Source: Niallia circulans (GTDB lineage: Bacteria; Bacillota; Bacilli; Bacillales; Cytobacillaceae). From it: DNA of 64,000 nucleotides. Below, one piece after another: positions 15,257 through 23,234 of the stretch. The DNA is taken from positions 1,278,001-1,342,000 of the forward strand of contig NZ_RIBP01000004.1 of the NCBI RefSeq assembly GCF_007273535.1, written 5' to 3'. The position numbers and the translations under genes were made by a program. How positions within the stretch are numbered: position 1 is the stretch's first letter; every line of letters starts with the position of its first letter. The notes below the pieces were generated by a model that saw only the letters and a program-made list of their open reading frames with translations, was not told the origin of the DNA and searched no databases.

Positions 15257-16172
15257 ACTGTTTCACTCCTTTGTTTGTATATAGGTGTAAATTACCTCCT
15301 GACAGACATCGATCATCCTCAGTCAGGACGATAAAAGCAATATTTTTATTATCATTAAATCTTTTTAATCCTTCCTCCCATCCAAGAATAAGCAGGCACT
15401 TTGCGATTGCCTCTGCTTCTGTGAGTGTTGGGGCTATGACAGTGACTTGGATTAAATTAGAGGCGCTTGGCATACCTGTCCTTGGATCGACGATATGATG
15501 ATGCCTGCACCCTCCTTCAGTTACCCAATTCCTTTTAACGATAGAGCTTGTCGCAATTCCTGCATTTCTTAGTAATTCAATAGAGGCGATTGTTTCTTTC
15601 GTGCGATATGGATGATCAATCTTTACGACACGCTTTTTATATTCTAATCCCCATGCGCAAATATCTCCTCCTGCAGATATCGCACCTGTCCTTATTCCAT
15701 CCTCCTGCAGCAGCTCTGCAATGCACTGTGCTGTCCAGCCTTTCGCAATGCCGCCTAAATCGATTTTGATGTCCTGCTTTAGAGTTATACTCTTCATACC
15801 GGCATCGATTGATAGAGGGCGAATATTTGCGTTTAATGGTGGTAATGCCTTTTTATCAGGATTTGCTTCTAGCAGTTCAAAGCTTCGGTCATAGCCGAGA
15901 GCGATAAGCTGTTTTCCTAAATAAGGATTATAGACGCCCTTTGTGACTGTATAGTAGAAGTCAGCTATCCTAATAGCCTCAAATAGAATAGAACTGCATA
16001 GAAAAGGGACATTTTTTGTATTGTTTAATTGAGACAGTTCACTTGCCTGATCGAAACGGGATAATGTCCTCTCCGATTTCTTAAACAAGTGAGTGATTTT
16101 TCTTACAGATTCTGCTGGCACATCGAATGTGCGAATCGTTGTATTCATGCATGTGAAGGCTGTTTGCTGCAT
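15249..16172 (-). CDS. apbE: FAD:protein FMN transferase
   Basis: Transfers FMN from FAD to a Thr/Ser of target redox proteins. It has 307 residues with the ApbE signatures DLGGIAKGW, SAGGDICAWG and IVDPRTGMP. Unlike most ApbE proteins it shows no signal peptide or lipobox at the N-terminus (MQQTAFTCMNTTIRTF), so its location is uncertain. The AAGGGGATAATTAT ribosome site supports ATG 16172. It lies between a Ser/Gly-rich membrane-anchored protein and a ferric-reductase-like protein, both candidates for a flavinylation-based redox chain. Confidence 0.88.
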   Translation of the reverse strand: MQQTAFTCMNTTIRTFDVPAESVRKITHLFKKSERTLSRFDQASELSQLNNTKNVPFLCSSILFEAIRIADFYYTVTKGVYNPYLGKQLIALGYDRSFELLEANPDKKALPPLNANIRPLSIDAGMKSITLKQDIKIDLGGIAKGWTAQCIAELLQEDGIRTGAISAGGDICAWGLEYKKRVVKIDHPYRTKETIASIELLRNAGIATSSIVKRNWVTEGGCRHHHIVDPRTGMPSASNLIQVTVIAPTLTEAEAIAKCLLILGWEEGLKRFNDNKNIAFIVLTEDDRCLSGGNLHLYTNKGVKQYE

Positions 16173-16184
16173 ATAATTATCCCC

Positions 16185-16667
16185 TTAAGATGAATGACTG
16201 CGTAGGTCTCCGCTATCTGCTGTACTACCGTTAGATGGAGGCGCCTGGAAGCCTGAACCGCCGCTGAAATTATTTGTCCCACTGTCAGGAACTGTGGCAT
16301 CCTCAGTGCTGCCACCTAGCGTTGAATCAGAGGAACTGTCACTGTCTCCTTGATAATCTCCTGCCCAAGAGTCGCTGCTTCCAGAGGAATTGCTATTCCC
16401 GGAAGAGTAATTGTTCCCGGATGATGAGTCACTGCTGCCAGATCCGCCATCAGGTGTTGTATAGCTGCCGCTGCTGCCATCCTCCTGTGCAAATGGGTTT
16501 TGGCTGCTTGGTGTCTCGCTTTGTTGCCCATTTGTATTTGGTTGATTATTATATGCTGTTTGCTGGCTTGCTCCAGTTGAATTTGTTCCGTTTAAAAAAC
16601 CAATAAATCCTGTAAAAGCTGCAACGCTGGATAGACCTATGATCCACTTTGATTTTTTAGGTGCCAT
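16185..16667 (-). CDS. Ser/Gly-rich membrane-anchored protein of the apbE cluster
   Basis: Unrecognised 160-residue protein. A basic start (MAPKKSK) and one membrane segment (about 9-26) are followed by a low-complexity exterior rich in Ser, Gly, Asn and Asp. Just outside the membrane is TGAS (31-34), which resembles the [ST]GA[TS] core of ApbE flavinylation sites, but the upstream Asp of the extended motif is missing. ATG 16667 fits the GAGGG ribosome site better than the upstream TTG. It is 12 bases from apbE and probably co-transcribed. Confidence 0.7.
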   Translation of the reverse strand: MAPKKSKWIIGLSSVAAFTGFIGFLNGTNSTGASQQTAYNNQPNTNGQQSETPSSQNPFAQEDGSSGSYTTPDGGSGSSDSSSGNNYSSGNSNSSGSSDSWAGDYQGDSDSSSDSTLGGSTEDATVPDSGTNNFSGGSGFQAPPSNGSTADSGDLRSHSS

Positions 16668-16673
16668 ATGCAA

Positions 16674-17071
16674 TTTCCCTCGTTTCTTTTGTCATTATTT
16701 GCTTATAAGGATTGTACGAAAGTTTCCTTAATTATTTCTTAAGCGGTAAATAGATTTTTTAGGTAAGTAAGAGAAAAAAGAAGTAAACCTTGTTCCTATT
16801 CAAAATTTTCTGCATAAACTTTGACCCAAGCTAATAAACTGTTACAAACCTTACAAAGTTGAAGTTTGGAGTGAGGGATCGTTATAGATAAATGGATATG
16901 TAGTCGAGGACATGTTTAATCACGATAAGATCAGAAAGCGTTAAGCTGTCTGCCGCATGAGAGTTAGAGAGTTATCCATGAAAGGAAACGTGCGGGATGA
17001 AGAATTTCGATGAAGCGAAGAGCGAGTCTCATTTCACACTTCTCACATCCAATTTAGGGAGGGCGAGTGGT
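16674..17071 (+). other. Intergenic region upstream of spoIIID
   Basis: About 400 bases between the divergent Ser/Gly-rich gene and spoIIID. It should carry the spoIIID promoter (sigma-E in B. subtilis). CATAAACT near 16813 is the closest -10-like sequence, but its -35 is poor, so no promoter is called. Confidence 0.3.
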
Positions 17072-17344
17072 GTGCACGATTACATCAAAGAGAGAACTAT
17101 CAAGATTGGAAAGTATATCGTGGAGACGAGGAAAACAGTTCGCGTTATTGCGAAGGAGTTTGGCGTATCCAAAAGTACAGTCCATAAGGATTTAACAGAA
17201 AGGCTTCCTGAAATAAACCCGGATTTGGCAAACGAAGTAAAGGAAATTCTTGATTATCATAAATCAATCAGACATCTTCGCGGTGGGGAAGCAACAAAAA
17301 TGAAGTACAAGAAGGAAGAGTTGGAAGGGGAAACAGTACAATAA
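17072..17344 (+). CDS. spoIIID: Sporulation transcription factor SpoIIID
   Basis: Small DNA-binding protein that switches the mother-cell programme from sigma-E to sigma-K by activating and repressing many genes. GTG 17072 follows AGGGAGGGCGAG and gives 90 residues starting VHDYIKERTIKIG, matching the family. The frame runs upstream to 16997 without family support. The helix-turn-helix is at about 22-44 (TVRVIAKEFGVSKSTVHKDL), with a basic C-terminal helix that also contacts DNA. Confidence 0.95.
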   Translation: MHDYIKERTIKIGKYIVETRKTVRVIAKEFGVSKSTVHKDLTERLPEINPDLANEVKEILDYHKSIRHLRGGEATKMKYKKEELEGETVQ

Positions 17345-17389
17345 GACAGAAAATAAACAGACATCAAAAGGCAAGCAAACTTTAGCTAT

Positions 17390-17419
17390 CGATGGAGGAC
17401 AATAACCAACCTCCATCGG
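17390..17419 (+). other. Hairpin downstream of spoIIID without T-tract
   Basis: CGATGGAGG (17390-17398) pairs with CCTCCATCG (17411-17419), loop 12 bases. No T-run follows, so it may act as an mRNA 3' stabiliser ahead of the terminator at 17447. Confidence 0.45.
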
Positions 17420-17446
17420 TAGAAGAAATAAATATTGTAATTTCCG

Positions 17447-17470
17447 GACTTAGCAGGCTAAGTCTTTTTT
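17447..17470 (+). terminator. Terminator after spoIIID
   Basis: GACTTAG / CTAAGTC with a 4-base loop, followed by TTTTTTA. Confidence 0.8.
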
Positions 17471-17985
17471 ATATGTACATACTTATAGGTATCTAACACA
17501 GATTTGTTTCCTGTGCAGTTATATAACAGATAGCTAATAAAAAAAAAGGCTAATCGTTTAAACGAACAAATATGAAAAAATTACATATAAAAATAAGAAA
17601 AAATACGCATATTTTTGACAAAAAGTTACTTCTTTCGTCAACGGTATGATAGAATAGAAAATTAGAGTAGGGCTAATACAAATCTTGTTTTAATAAGGTT
17701 AGAAGGCTTGTGAAGTGTTAGACATACGCTTATCATAAACGAAATTTAGGAAGTTTGTAGCAGTTGTATTTTATATCGAACAACTGTTCTTCTTTCTGTC
17801 ATAGTATTGCTCCAGAATGGTTAAAATAATCCGCTTATTGAATGCTTACATAATTTTAATGAAACTCGGTTCGCTTTTTTGCGTTTAAAATAATGGGAGA
17901 ATATTAACTTTTCATGTAAAGGTCTGTTTATAAAAACAACAAATTGAAAAAACTGAATAATAGCTATAAGGAGGAAGTGTAAAAA
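17471..17985 (+). other. Intergenic region upstream of mbl
   Basis: About 515 AT-rich bases with no open frame that looks coding. TTGACA (17615-17620) and TATGAT (17645-17650) are present but 24 bases apart, too far for one sigma-A promoter. The mbl promoter is therefore not placed. Confidence 0.3.
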
Positions 17986-18987
17986 ATGTTCGCTAGAGAT
18001 ATTGGTATTGACTTAGGAACAGCAAATGTATTGATTCATGTTAAAGGGAAGGGTATTGTTTTAAACGAGCCATCTGTTGTCGCTTTAGATAAAAACTCAG
18101 GCAGAGTGCTTGCAGTCGGAGAAGAAGCGCGCCGCATGGTTGGTCGTACGCCAGGTAATATTGTAGCGATCCGCCCGTTAAAGGATGGGGTTATTGCAGA
18201 TTTCGACGTAACAGAGTCCATGCTTAAGCATTTTATTAATAAGCTGAATGTTAAAGGATTTTTGTCAAAGCCTCGTATTCTTATTTGCTGTCCAACAAAC
18301 ATTACAAGTGTTGAGCAAAAAGCAATTAAAGAAGCGGCGGAAAAAAGCGGCGGTAAAAAGATTTACTTAGAAGAAGAACCAAAGGTTGCTGCTATCGGAG
18401 CGGGAATGGATATCTTCCAGCCAAGCGGTAATATGGTAGTAGATATCGGTGGAGGAACAACAGATGTAGCAGTTCTTTCAATGGGTGATATCGTAACTTC
18501 TTCCAGCATTAAGATGGCAGGGGATAAGTTCGACAGTGAAATCCTGCAGTATGTTAAAAGAGAGTATAAGCTGTTAATTGGCGAAAGAACAGCTGAAAAC
18601 ATCAAGATTAATATTGGAACTGTTTTCCCTGGTGCACGTAAAGAAGAAATGGAAATCCGCGGACGTGACATGGTTTCTGGTCTTCCAAGAACGATTACGG
18701 TTCATTCAGAGGAAATTGAACAAGCATTAAGAGAGTCTGTAACAGTTATTGTACAAGCTGCTAAGAGTGTTCTTGAAAGAACTCCTCCTGAGCTTTCAGC
18801 TGATATTATTGACAGAGGCGTTATTTTGACAGGAGGCGGCGCTCTTCTTCATGGAATTGACATGCTGCTTGCTGAAGAATTGAAGGTTCCTGTTTTAGTT
18901 GCAGAAAATCCAATGGATTGTGTTGCGATTGGAACAGGCATCATGCTTGATAATATTGACCGTTTGCCAAAAAGAAAGCTAGGATAA
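17986..18987 (+). CDS. mbl: MreB-like actin homologue Mbl
   Basis: Bacterial actin that polymerises under the membrane and guides the wall-elongation machinery. It has 333 residues with the actin-fold phosphate loops IGIDLGTANVLI (phosphate 1) and VVDIGGGTTDVAVL (phosphate 2), and the adenosine motif LTGGGALLHGID. The neighbourhood (after spoIIID, before flhO/flhP) is that of B. subtilis mbl rather than mreB or mreBH. The ribosome site is AAGGAGGAAG. Confidence 0.95.
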   Translation: MFARDIGIDLGTANVLIHVKGKGIVLNEPSVVALDKNSGRVLAVGEEARRMVGRTPGNIVAIRPLKDGVIADFDVTESMLKHFINKLNVKGFLSKPRILICCPTNITSVEQKAIKEAAEKSGGKKIYLEEEPKVAAIGAGMDIFQPSGNMVVDIGGGTTDVAVLSMGDIVTSSSIKMAGDKFDSEILQYVKREYKLLIGERTAENIKINIGTVFPGARKEEMEIRGRDMVSGLPRTITVHSEEIEQALRESVTVIVQAAKSVLERTPPELSADIIDRGVILTGGGALLHGIDMLLAEELKVPVLVAENPMDCVAIGTGIMLDNIDRLPKRKLG

Positions 18988-19013
18988 GCTGCTTTTCTAC
19001 TGGTATAGATAAT

Positions 19014-19052
19014 AAAAAAGTCGGCTGTCCATTTTGGAAGCCGACTTTTTTT
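19014..19052 (+). terminator. Terminator of mbl
   Basis: AAAAAAGTCGGCT pairs with AGCCGACTTTTTT (13 bp, 12-base loop), followed by more T. Confidence 0.9.
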
Positions 19053-19083
19053 ATTAAATTTTACATTTTGCATTAAATTCCAT

Positions 19084-19110
19084 TAGATATTTGCAAATAA
19101 CTTCCGATAT
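19084..19110 (+). promoter_or_regulatory. Candidate sigma-D promoter of flhO-flhP
   Basis: TAGA (19084-19087), 15 bases, then TCCGATAT (19103-19110), close to the sigma-D consensus TAAA-N15-GCCGATAT. The placement upstream of two flagellar rod genes fits. The assignment is inference. Confidence 0.5.
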
Positions 19111-19245
19111 AATAAAGGATGAAGTTTATATGCAAGATATGACGTTATTCAACAAATTAATACAAAGATATTAGGAACTTATTTTATAATATATATAGTC
19201 TTACTAAAAAAGCGCACAAAGATATGAAAGAAATGGGGATAGTAT

Positions 19246-20061
19246 ATGTTTAAAGGATTTTATACTGCGGCATCGGGTATGTTGGCACAGCAAAGAAGAA
19301 CAGAAATGCTGACAAATAATATGGCAAACAGTAATACACCGGGATACAAGGCAGATCAATCTGCAGTCCGCACCTTCCCAGACTTGCTGCAGCAAACCGT
19401 TGACACATATTCACAAAACGGGAAAACTACTAAGTCAACGATTGGCTCATTAGGGACTGGAGTGTATATGCAAGAAGCTATCCCAACATTTACTCAGGGT
19501 GATATTACACAAACAGACTTGAAAACAGATATAGCCTTGGTGAATATAAATGTTCCTGGAGATGACAATAATACAGCAGGCTCTATTTTCTTTAATATCC
19601 AAGATGCGAATGGTGAAACAAAATATACGCGCAACGGAAATTTCACTCTTGATGGCCAAGGGTATTTAACAACAGGAAGCGGTTTGTATGTTTTAGATGA
19701 AAATAACGAACGAATTCAGCTGCCAGATGATAATTTTACTGTGTCAAATGAGGGTATTTTAACATCAAGTGCTGGGGATTATCGTCTTGGTGTAAGCTAT
19801 ACAGCTGATCCTAAATCGCTTGTAAAAGAAGGGGACGGCCTATTTCGGGCTGAAGATGGCCAAGCGCTTGAAAGTGCGTATACAGCAGGTGGCGTTTCAT
19901 TTCAATTGAAACAAAACTTCTTGGAAAGCTCTAATGTTGATGCGAGCAGGACGATGACAGACATGATGTCTGCATACCGGTCCTTTGAAGCAAATCAGAA
20001 AATTCTTCAAGCATATGACAAAAGCATGGATAAAGCCGCAAATGAAATAGGGAAAGTATAA
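19246..20061 (+). CDS. flhO: Flagellar rod/hook-basal-body protein FlhO (FlgG family)
   Basis: Distal-rod-type structural protein exported through the flagellar secretion system (271 residues). The N-terminal heptad region (FYTAASGMLAQQRRTEM, NNMANSNTPGYK) and the C-terminal helix (ESSNVDASRTMTDMMSAYR) are the axial-protein coiled-coil ends. It pairs with flhP 48 bases downstream, as in B. subtilis. Confidence 0.9.
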   Translation: MFKGFYTAASGMLAQQRRTEMLTNNMANSNTPGYKADQSAVRTFPDLLQQTVDTYSQNGKTTKSTIGSLGTGVYMQEAIPTFTQGDITQTDLKTDIALVNINVPGDDNNTAGSIFFNIQDANGETKYTRNGNFTLDGQGYLTTGSGLYVLDENNERIQLPDDNFTVSNEGILTSSAGDYRLGVSYTADPKSLVKEGDGLFRAEDGQALESAYTAGGVSFQLKQNFLESSNVDASRTMTDMMSAYRSFEANQKILQAYDKSMDKAANEIGKV

Positions 20062-20109
20062 TAGCAGTCCACTTTAGGAGAAGCAGCCCAATAAGGGGGA
20101 GAGAATGAT

Positions 20110-20952
20110 ATGAACAGAACAATGCTTATTGCTACAAATACAATGACACAATTACAAAAACAAATGGATACAATCAGCAATAATATTGCTAATGTCGATA
20201 CGAATGGCTATAAGAAAAAAAATGCCACATTTACTGATTTGCTTGTACAACAGGTTAATAACCAAACGGATACAACACAAGAGGTTAATCGCCAGACACC
20301 AAACGGTATAAGACAAGGTAACGGAGCAAAGGTAGCACAAACCCAAACGGTTATGACACAAGGGACATTAAAAACAACAAACCGCCAATTGGATACTGCA
20401 TTTACGTCAGAAGGACAGCTTTATCGTGTACTTGTTCAAAATGGCCAGACGTCAGAAGTACAGTACACAAGAGATGGTGCCTTCTACTTGACGCCAGTAT
20501 CAAATACAGAAAACATGCTTGTCACAAAACAGGGATATGCAGTGCTTGATGAAAATAATAATCCGATCATGCTGAATAAAGATGTGAATGAATACTCCTT
20601 ATCTAAAACAGGGACACTTCTTGCTAAGCTTAACAATGGCCAGACTCAAACCGTTGATCTTGGTGTGACTGCTGTCAATTATCCTCAATTCCTCGAAAAA
20701 AAAGGCGATAACCTGTTTGGATTGCCTGCTAACTTAGATGAGCTTAACATGACAAGAGACCAAGTGCTGACTGATTTGGATGGAGCACTTCGAGGTGAGG
20801 TTGCTGTTTCACAGAATGTGCTTGAGCAGTCAAATGTTGATTTGAGCAAGGAAATGGTTAATTTGATGTCGACACAGCGCTCCTATCAATTCCAATCAAA
20901 AGCTATCACTATGGCTGACCAGATGATGGGGCTAGTGAATGAGATACGCTAA
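20110..20952 (+). CDS. flhP: Flagellar rod/hook-basal-body protein FlhP (FlgG family)
   Basis: Second axial protein of the pair (280 residues), needed in B. subtilis to complete the rod before hook assembly. It has the FlgG-family ends (TQLQKQMDTISNNIANVDTN and SNVDLSKEMVNLMSTQRSYQ). The ribosome site is AAGGGGGAGAG. It is 15 bases ahead of the small EpuA-like gene, so all three are likely one transcript. Confidence 0.9.
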   Translation: MNRTMLIATNTMTQLQKQMDTISNNIANVDTNGYKKKNATFTDLLVQQVNNQTDTTQEVNRQTPNGIRQGNGAKVAQTQTVMTQGTLKTTNRQLDTAFTSEGQLYRVLVQNGQTSEVQYTRDGAFYLTPVSNTENMLVTKQGYAVLDENNNPIMLNKDVNEYSLSKTGTLLAKLNNGQTQTVDLGVTAVNYPQFLEKKGDNLFGLPANLDELNMTRDQVLTDLDGALRGEVAVSQNVLEQSNVDLSKEMVNLMSTQRSYQFQSKAITMADQMMGLVNEIR

Positions 20953-20966
20953 GAGGGTGATTATGT

Positions 20967-21248
20967 ATGTCAGCTAATACAAGCAGTCAAGAATTGATAA
21001 AAACACGAGAGCAGTTAAGGGAAGAACGCCAAGACAATAATCAACAAGAGAAACCTTCTTCCAAAAGGCTTGGCAGAATCCGGATGATTCCGATTTGGCT
21101 TCGTTTGATCATCATTATTGCCTTGATAGTTGTAAGCCTGACTGCAGGAGCTGTAATTGGTTACAGTGTAATTGGGAACGGAAAAGCAGGCGACACATTC
21201 AATAAAGACACATGGACACATATAATTGATCTTGTTGATAAAGAATAG
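20967..21248 (+). CDS. EpuA-like small membrane protein
   Basis: A 93-residue protein with a hydrophilic N-terminus (about 1-42), one membrane helix (about 44-68) with an AGAVIGYSVIGNG tail, and a short outer segment. It resembles the EpuA family (PF11772), often mislabelled as an RNA polymerase beta subunit in databases. Function unknown. The ribosome site is GAGGGTGA; a closer ATG at 20963 is out of frame. Confidence 0.65.
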   Translation: MSANTSSQELIKTREQLREERQDNNQQEKPSSKRLGRIRMIPIWLRLIIIIALIVVSLTAGAVIGYSVIGNGKAGDTFNKDTWTHIIDLVDKE

Positions 21249-21264
21249 GCATATAAATATTTTT

Positions 21265-21295
21265 AAAAAGGAAGGGGATTTCCCTTCCTTTTTTA
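21265..21295 (+). terminator. Terminator of the flhO-flhP-epuA transcript
   Basis: AAAAAGGAAGGG pairs with CCCTTCCTTTTT over a 5-base loop, with a T-run. Confidence 0.88.
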
Positions 21296-21349
21296 TAAGA
21301 TAATTTAGTACAATTATACATAACCACATATTAGTAGGAGGTCATAATA

Positions 21350-21784
21350 ATGTTAGATATAAATCAAATTAAAGAAATCATTCCTCATCGTTACCCATTT
21401 TTGCTGGTCGATCGTATTTTAGAGGTTGAGGAAGGCAAGCGTGCAGTCGGAATTAAAAATGTTTCTGCAAATGAAGAGTATTTCAATGGACATTTTCCAG
21501 AATTCCCTGTAATGCCAGGTGTGCTTATTGTGGAGGCTTTAGCACAAGTAGGTGCTGTGGCAATGCTAATTAAAGAGGAAAACAAAGGAAGACTTGCTTT
21601 CTTCGCAGGTGTTGATAACTGCCGTTTTAAAAAGCAAGTATCACCTGGTGATCAGCTTCGTCTTGAAGTGGAAATGACAAGAGTGCGGGGGAACTTCGGC
21701 AAAGGGAAATGTGTTGCTACAGTTGACGGTGAAATCGCTTGTGAAGCTGAAATTATGTTCGCGTTAGGCGATAAGAAGGAATAA
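21350..21784 (+). CDS. fabZ: 3-hydroxyacyl-ACP dehydratase FabZ
   Basis: Dehydrates 3-hydroxyacyl-ACP to trans-2-enoyl-ACP in type II fatty-acid synthesis. It has 144 residues in a hot-dog fold. The catalytic His lies in [12 protein letters not shown] and the catalytic Glu in [12 protein letters not shown]; the N-terminal signature [13 protein letters not shown] is intact. A perfect AGGAGG precedes it and terminators on both sides make it a single-gene unit. Confidence 0.95.
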   Translation: MLDINQIKEIIPHRYPFLLVDRILEVEEGKRAVGIKNVSANEEYFNGHFPEFPVMPGVLIVEALAQVGAVAMLIKEENKGRLAFFAGVDNCRFKKQVSPGDQLRLEVEMTRVRGNFGKGKCVATVDGEIACEAEIMFALGDKKE

Positions 21785-21786
21785 TA

Positions 21787-21832
21787 AAAAGGCATTAGAC
21801 ATTAGCTAGAAGCTGGTGTTTAATGCCTTTTA
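21787..21832 (+). terminator. Terminator of fabZ
   Basis: AAAAGGCATTAGACA pairs with TGTTTAATGCCTTTT (about 14 bp, with a mismatch or G-T pair near the loop), with A/T-rich flanks. Confidence 0.8.
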
Positions 21833-21895
21833 TTATAAAATTCTGGGAAAGTACAATATCATGTAAGTTGTTCTTTTTCTTGGACAAAATATTTA

Positions 21896-21923
21896 TTGAC
21901 CGTAAGTGGTCATTAAATATATA
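21896..21923 (+). promoter_or_regulatory. Promoter with overlapping inverted repeat, upstream of Asp/Asn-rich lipoprotein
   Basis: TTGACC (21896-21901), 16 bases, TATATA (21918-21923). The -35 is part of a short inverted repeat TGACC-N6-GGTCA (21897-21912), an arrangement that could be an operator. Confidence 0.5.
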
Positions 21924-21943
21924 AGGAAAAGGGGACAATACAA

Positions 21944-22342
21944 ATGAGTAAATGGGTGAAGTTGTTAGGTGTTTCTGCAATGTCTGCAATGCTTCTTACT
22001 GGTTGTGGAGATAATGATGATCAAAGTCCGGCACCGGAAGATGATACAACTGTTGAAGACACAGATTCGACGGATAACAATATCATTCCGGACAATAACA
22101 TTATTCCAGATGGTGATGGAAATGACCGTCTCAACAATGATGACGGACTTAACAACAGAAATGGCGATAATGACAACAATATAGATAATGGCGATGACGG
22201 CTTTATTGATGATGACAACAATAACAATAATGACCGTAACACAGACAACGATCTTGACGCCGCAGATGATGACAATGATCCGGGCGAAGACATGATCGAG
22301 GACAAAAAAGATAGAAATGACAAGGATGATAAAGATAGCTAA
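21944..22342 (+). CDS. Asp/Asn-rich lipoprotein
   Basis: Unrecognised lipoprotein of 132 residues. The lipobox is LLTGC with Cys21, followed immediately by an exterior made almost entirely of Asp, Asn, Glu, Gly and Ser (about 25-132), including the repeated NNIIPD. It is very acidic and probably disordered; such a tail could bind cations, but no function is claimed. It has its own promoter and terminator, so it is monocistronic. Confidence 0.85.
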   Translation: MSKWVKLLGVSAMSAMLLTGCGDNDDQSPAPEDDTTVEDTDSTDNNIIPDNNIIPDGDGNDRLNNDDGLNNRNGDNDNNIDNGDDGFIDDDNNNNNDRNTDNDLDAADDDNDPGEDMIEDKKDRNDKDDKDS

Positions 22343-22355
22343 TCCTTTTTTAGGC

Positions 22356-22385
22356 GCAGTCTACTTATGTAGACTGCTTTTTTTA
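22356..22385 (+). terminator. Terminator of the Asp/Asn-rich lipoprotein gene
   Basis: GCAGTCTAC / GTAGACTGC with a 4-base loop, then seven T. It overlaps the 3' end of the convergent ywpF gene. Confidence 0.9.
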
Positions 22386-22820
22386 TTGTGGTTTCTTTTC
22401 AAGGAAAAGCTGTTGTTTGCTGTGCATCAATTCCTTAAACCTTTCAGACAGTGCTTTGCCCTCATAGCCGCTCTCCAGGAGATGATCAAGCAGCATCTCT
22501 GCATAATCCTTGCGATTTCTTTTAAGGCTTCCCTGGAGCAACACACTGATTGTGTCAGTAAATTTACTGATAGAATGTACAATAACTTCAAACGGTGCGG
22601 GGTCATTTTCCTTTTTGGAAATTACAGCATGTACTAGCAGTTTCTGTCCATCGTTTAGAGCATTTTCAAAAAAAGAGTAATCAGGATGATCCATATATAA
22701 TTCAATTAGCCAATTATGATGGTCATCCTCTTTATTGATAATTAATCCATCCAATATTGGTATTACTGTTGCATTTTCACCCTGTAATAATTGTATGGAG
22801 ATAAGTTTGAATGTCTTCAC
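22383..22820 (-). CDS. ywpF: YwpF-like protein
   Basis: Cytoplasmic-looking protein of 145 residues without membrane segments. Its position beside fabZ and features such as MKTFKLISIQLL and the positively charged C-terminus fit the YwpF-like family (PF14183), whose role is unknown. It starts at GTG 22820 behind GGGGAGGCATTTCTA. Family assignment is from memory of gene order and pattern, so moderate. Confidence 0.7.
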   Translation of the reverse strand: MKTFKLISIQLLQGENATVIPILDGLIINKEDDHHNWLIELYMDHPDYSFFENALNDGQKLLVHAVISKKENDPAPFEVIVHSISKFTDTISVLLQGSLKRNRKDYAEMLLDHLLESGYEGKALSERFKELMHSKQQLFLEKKPQ

Positions 22821-23234
22821 TAGAAATGCCTCCCCCTCAAGTCAAAAGCCTACTACTATTATAACTCAGTTTATCGCTCACTCCAAAGGACCCCTATTTT
22901 TCTTTTATCAGATTTTGGGAATTAAATGATTAGCAATTATTTATACCTAACAGTCAGGGGCTGAATATTTGTGTCATTACTATATTGATAAATTATCTAA
23001 CATTTATACCAATATAATTGCAGGAGCAGTTGGTAAAAAACTGTCATCCTGTCATGCCTTCCGTAGATATATGTCGAATGGCAGGGAATACTGCGATAAA
23101 TTACAACTTTCATACCAGTATAATCAGGGGTACAAAAGGACTTTAGCCCCTTAATCAAGTGGGGTAACTGTGATAATTTTATATGGTGTCAATATATTCA
23201 GAAAATAATGAAATATCGGGAGGGGAACCTTGAT
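22821..23234 (+). other. Intergenic region before the large S8 protease
   Basis: About 410 bases. It contains competing GGGG/CCCC/GGGG blocks (around 23126-23165) that could form alternative short stems, but no clear promoter or terminator. A 61-codon open frame at 22969-23154 lacks a ribosome site and is not called. Confidence 0.3.

Noticed and set aside
17615..17650. TTGACA and TATGAT upstream of mbl as a promoter
   Set aside because: The spacer is 24 bases, outside the sigma-A range.
22969..23154. 61-codon open frame upstream of the large protease
   Set aside because: No ribosome site, no recognisable protein features, and it lies in a region with alternative GGGG/CCCC pairings; treated as chance.
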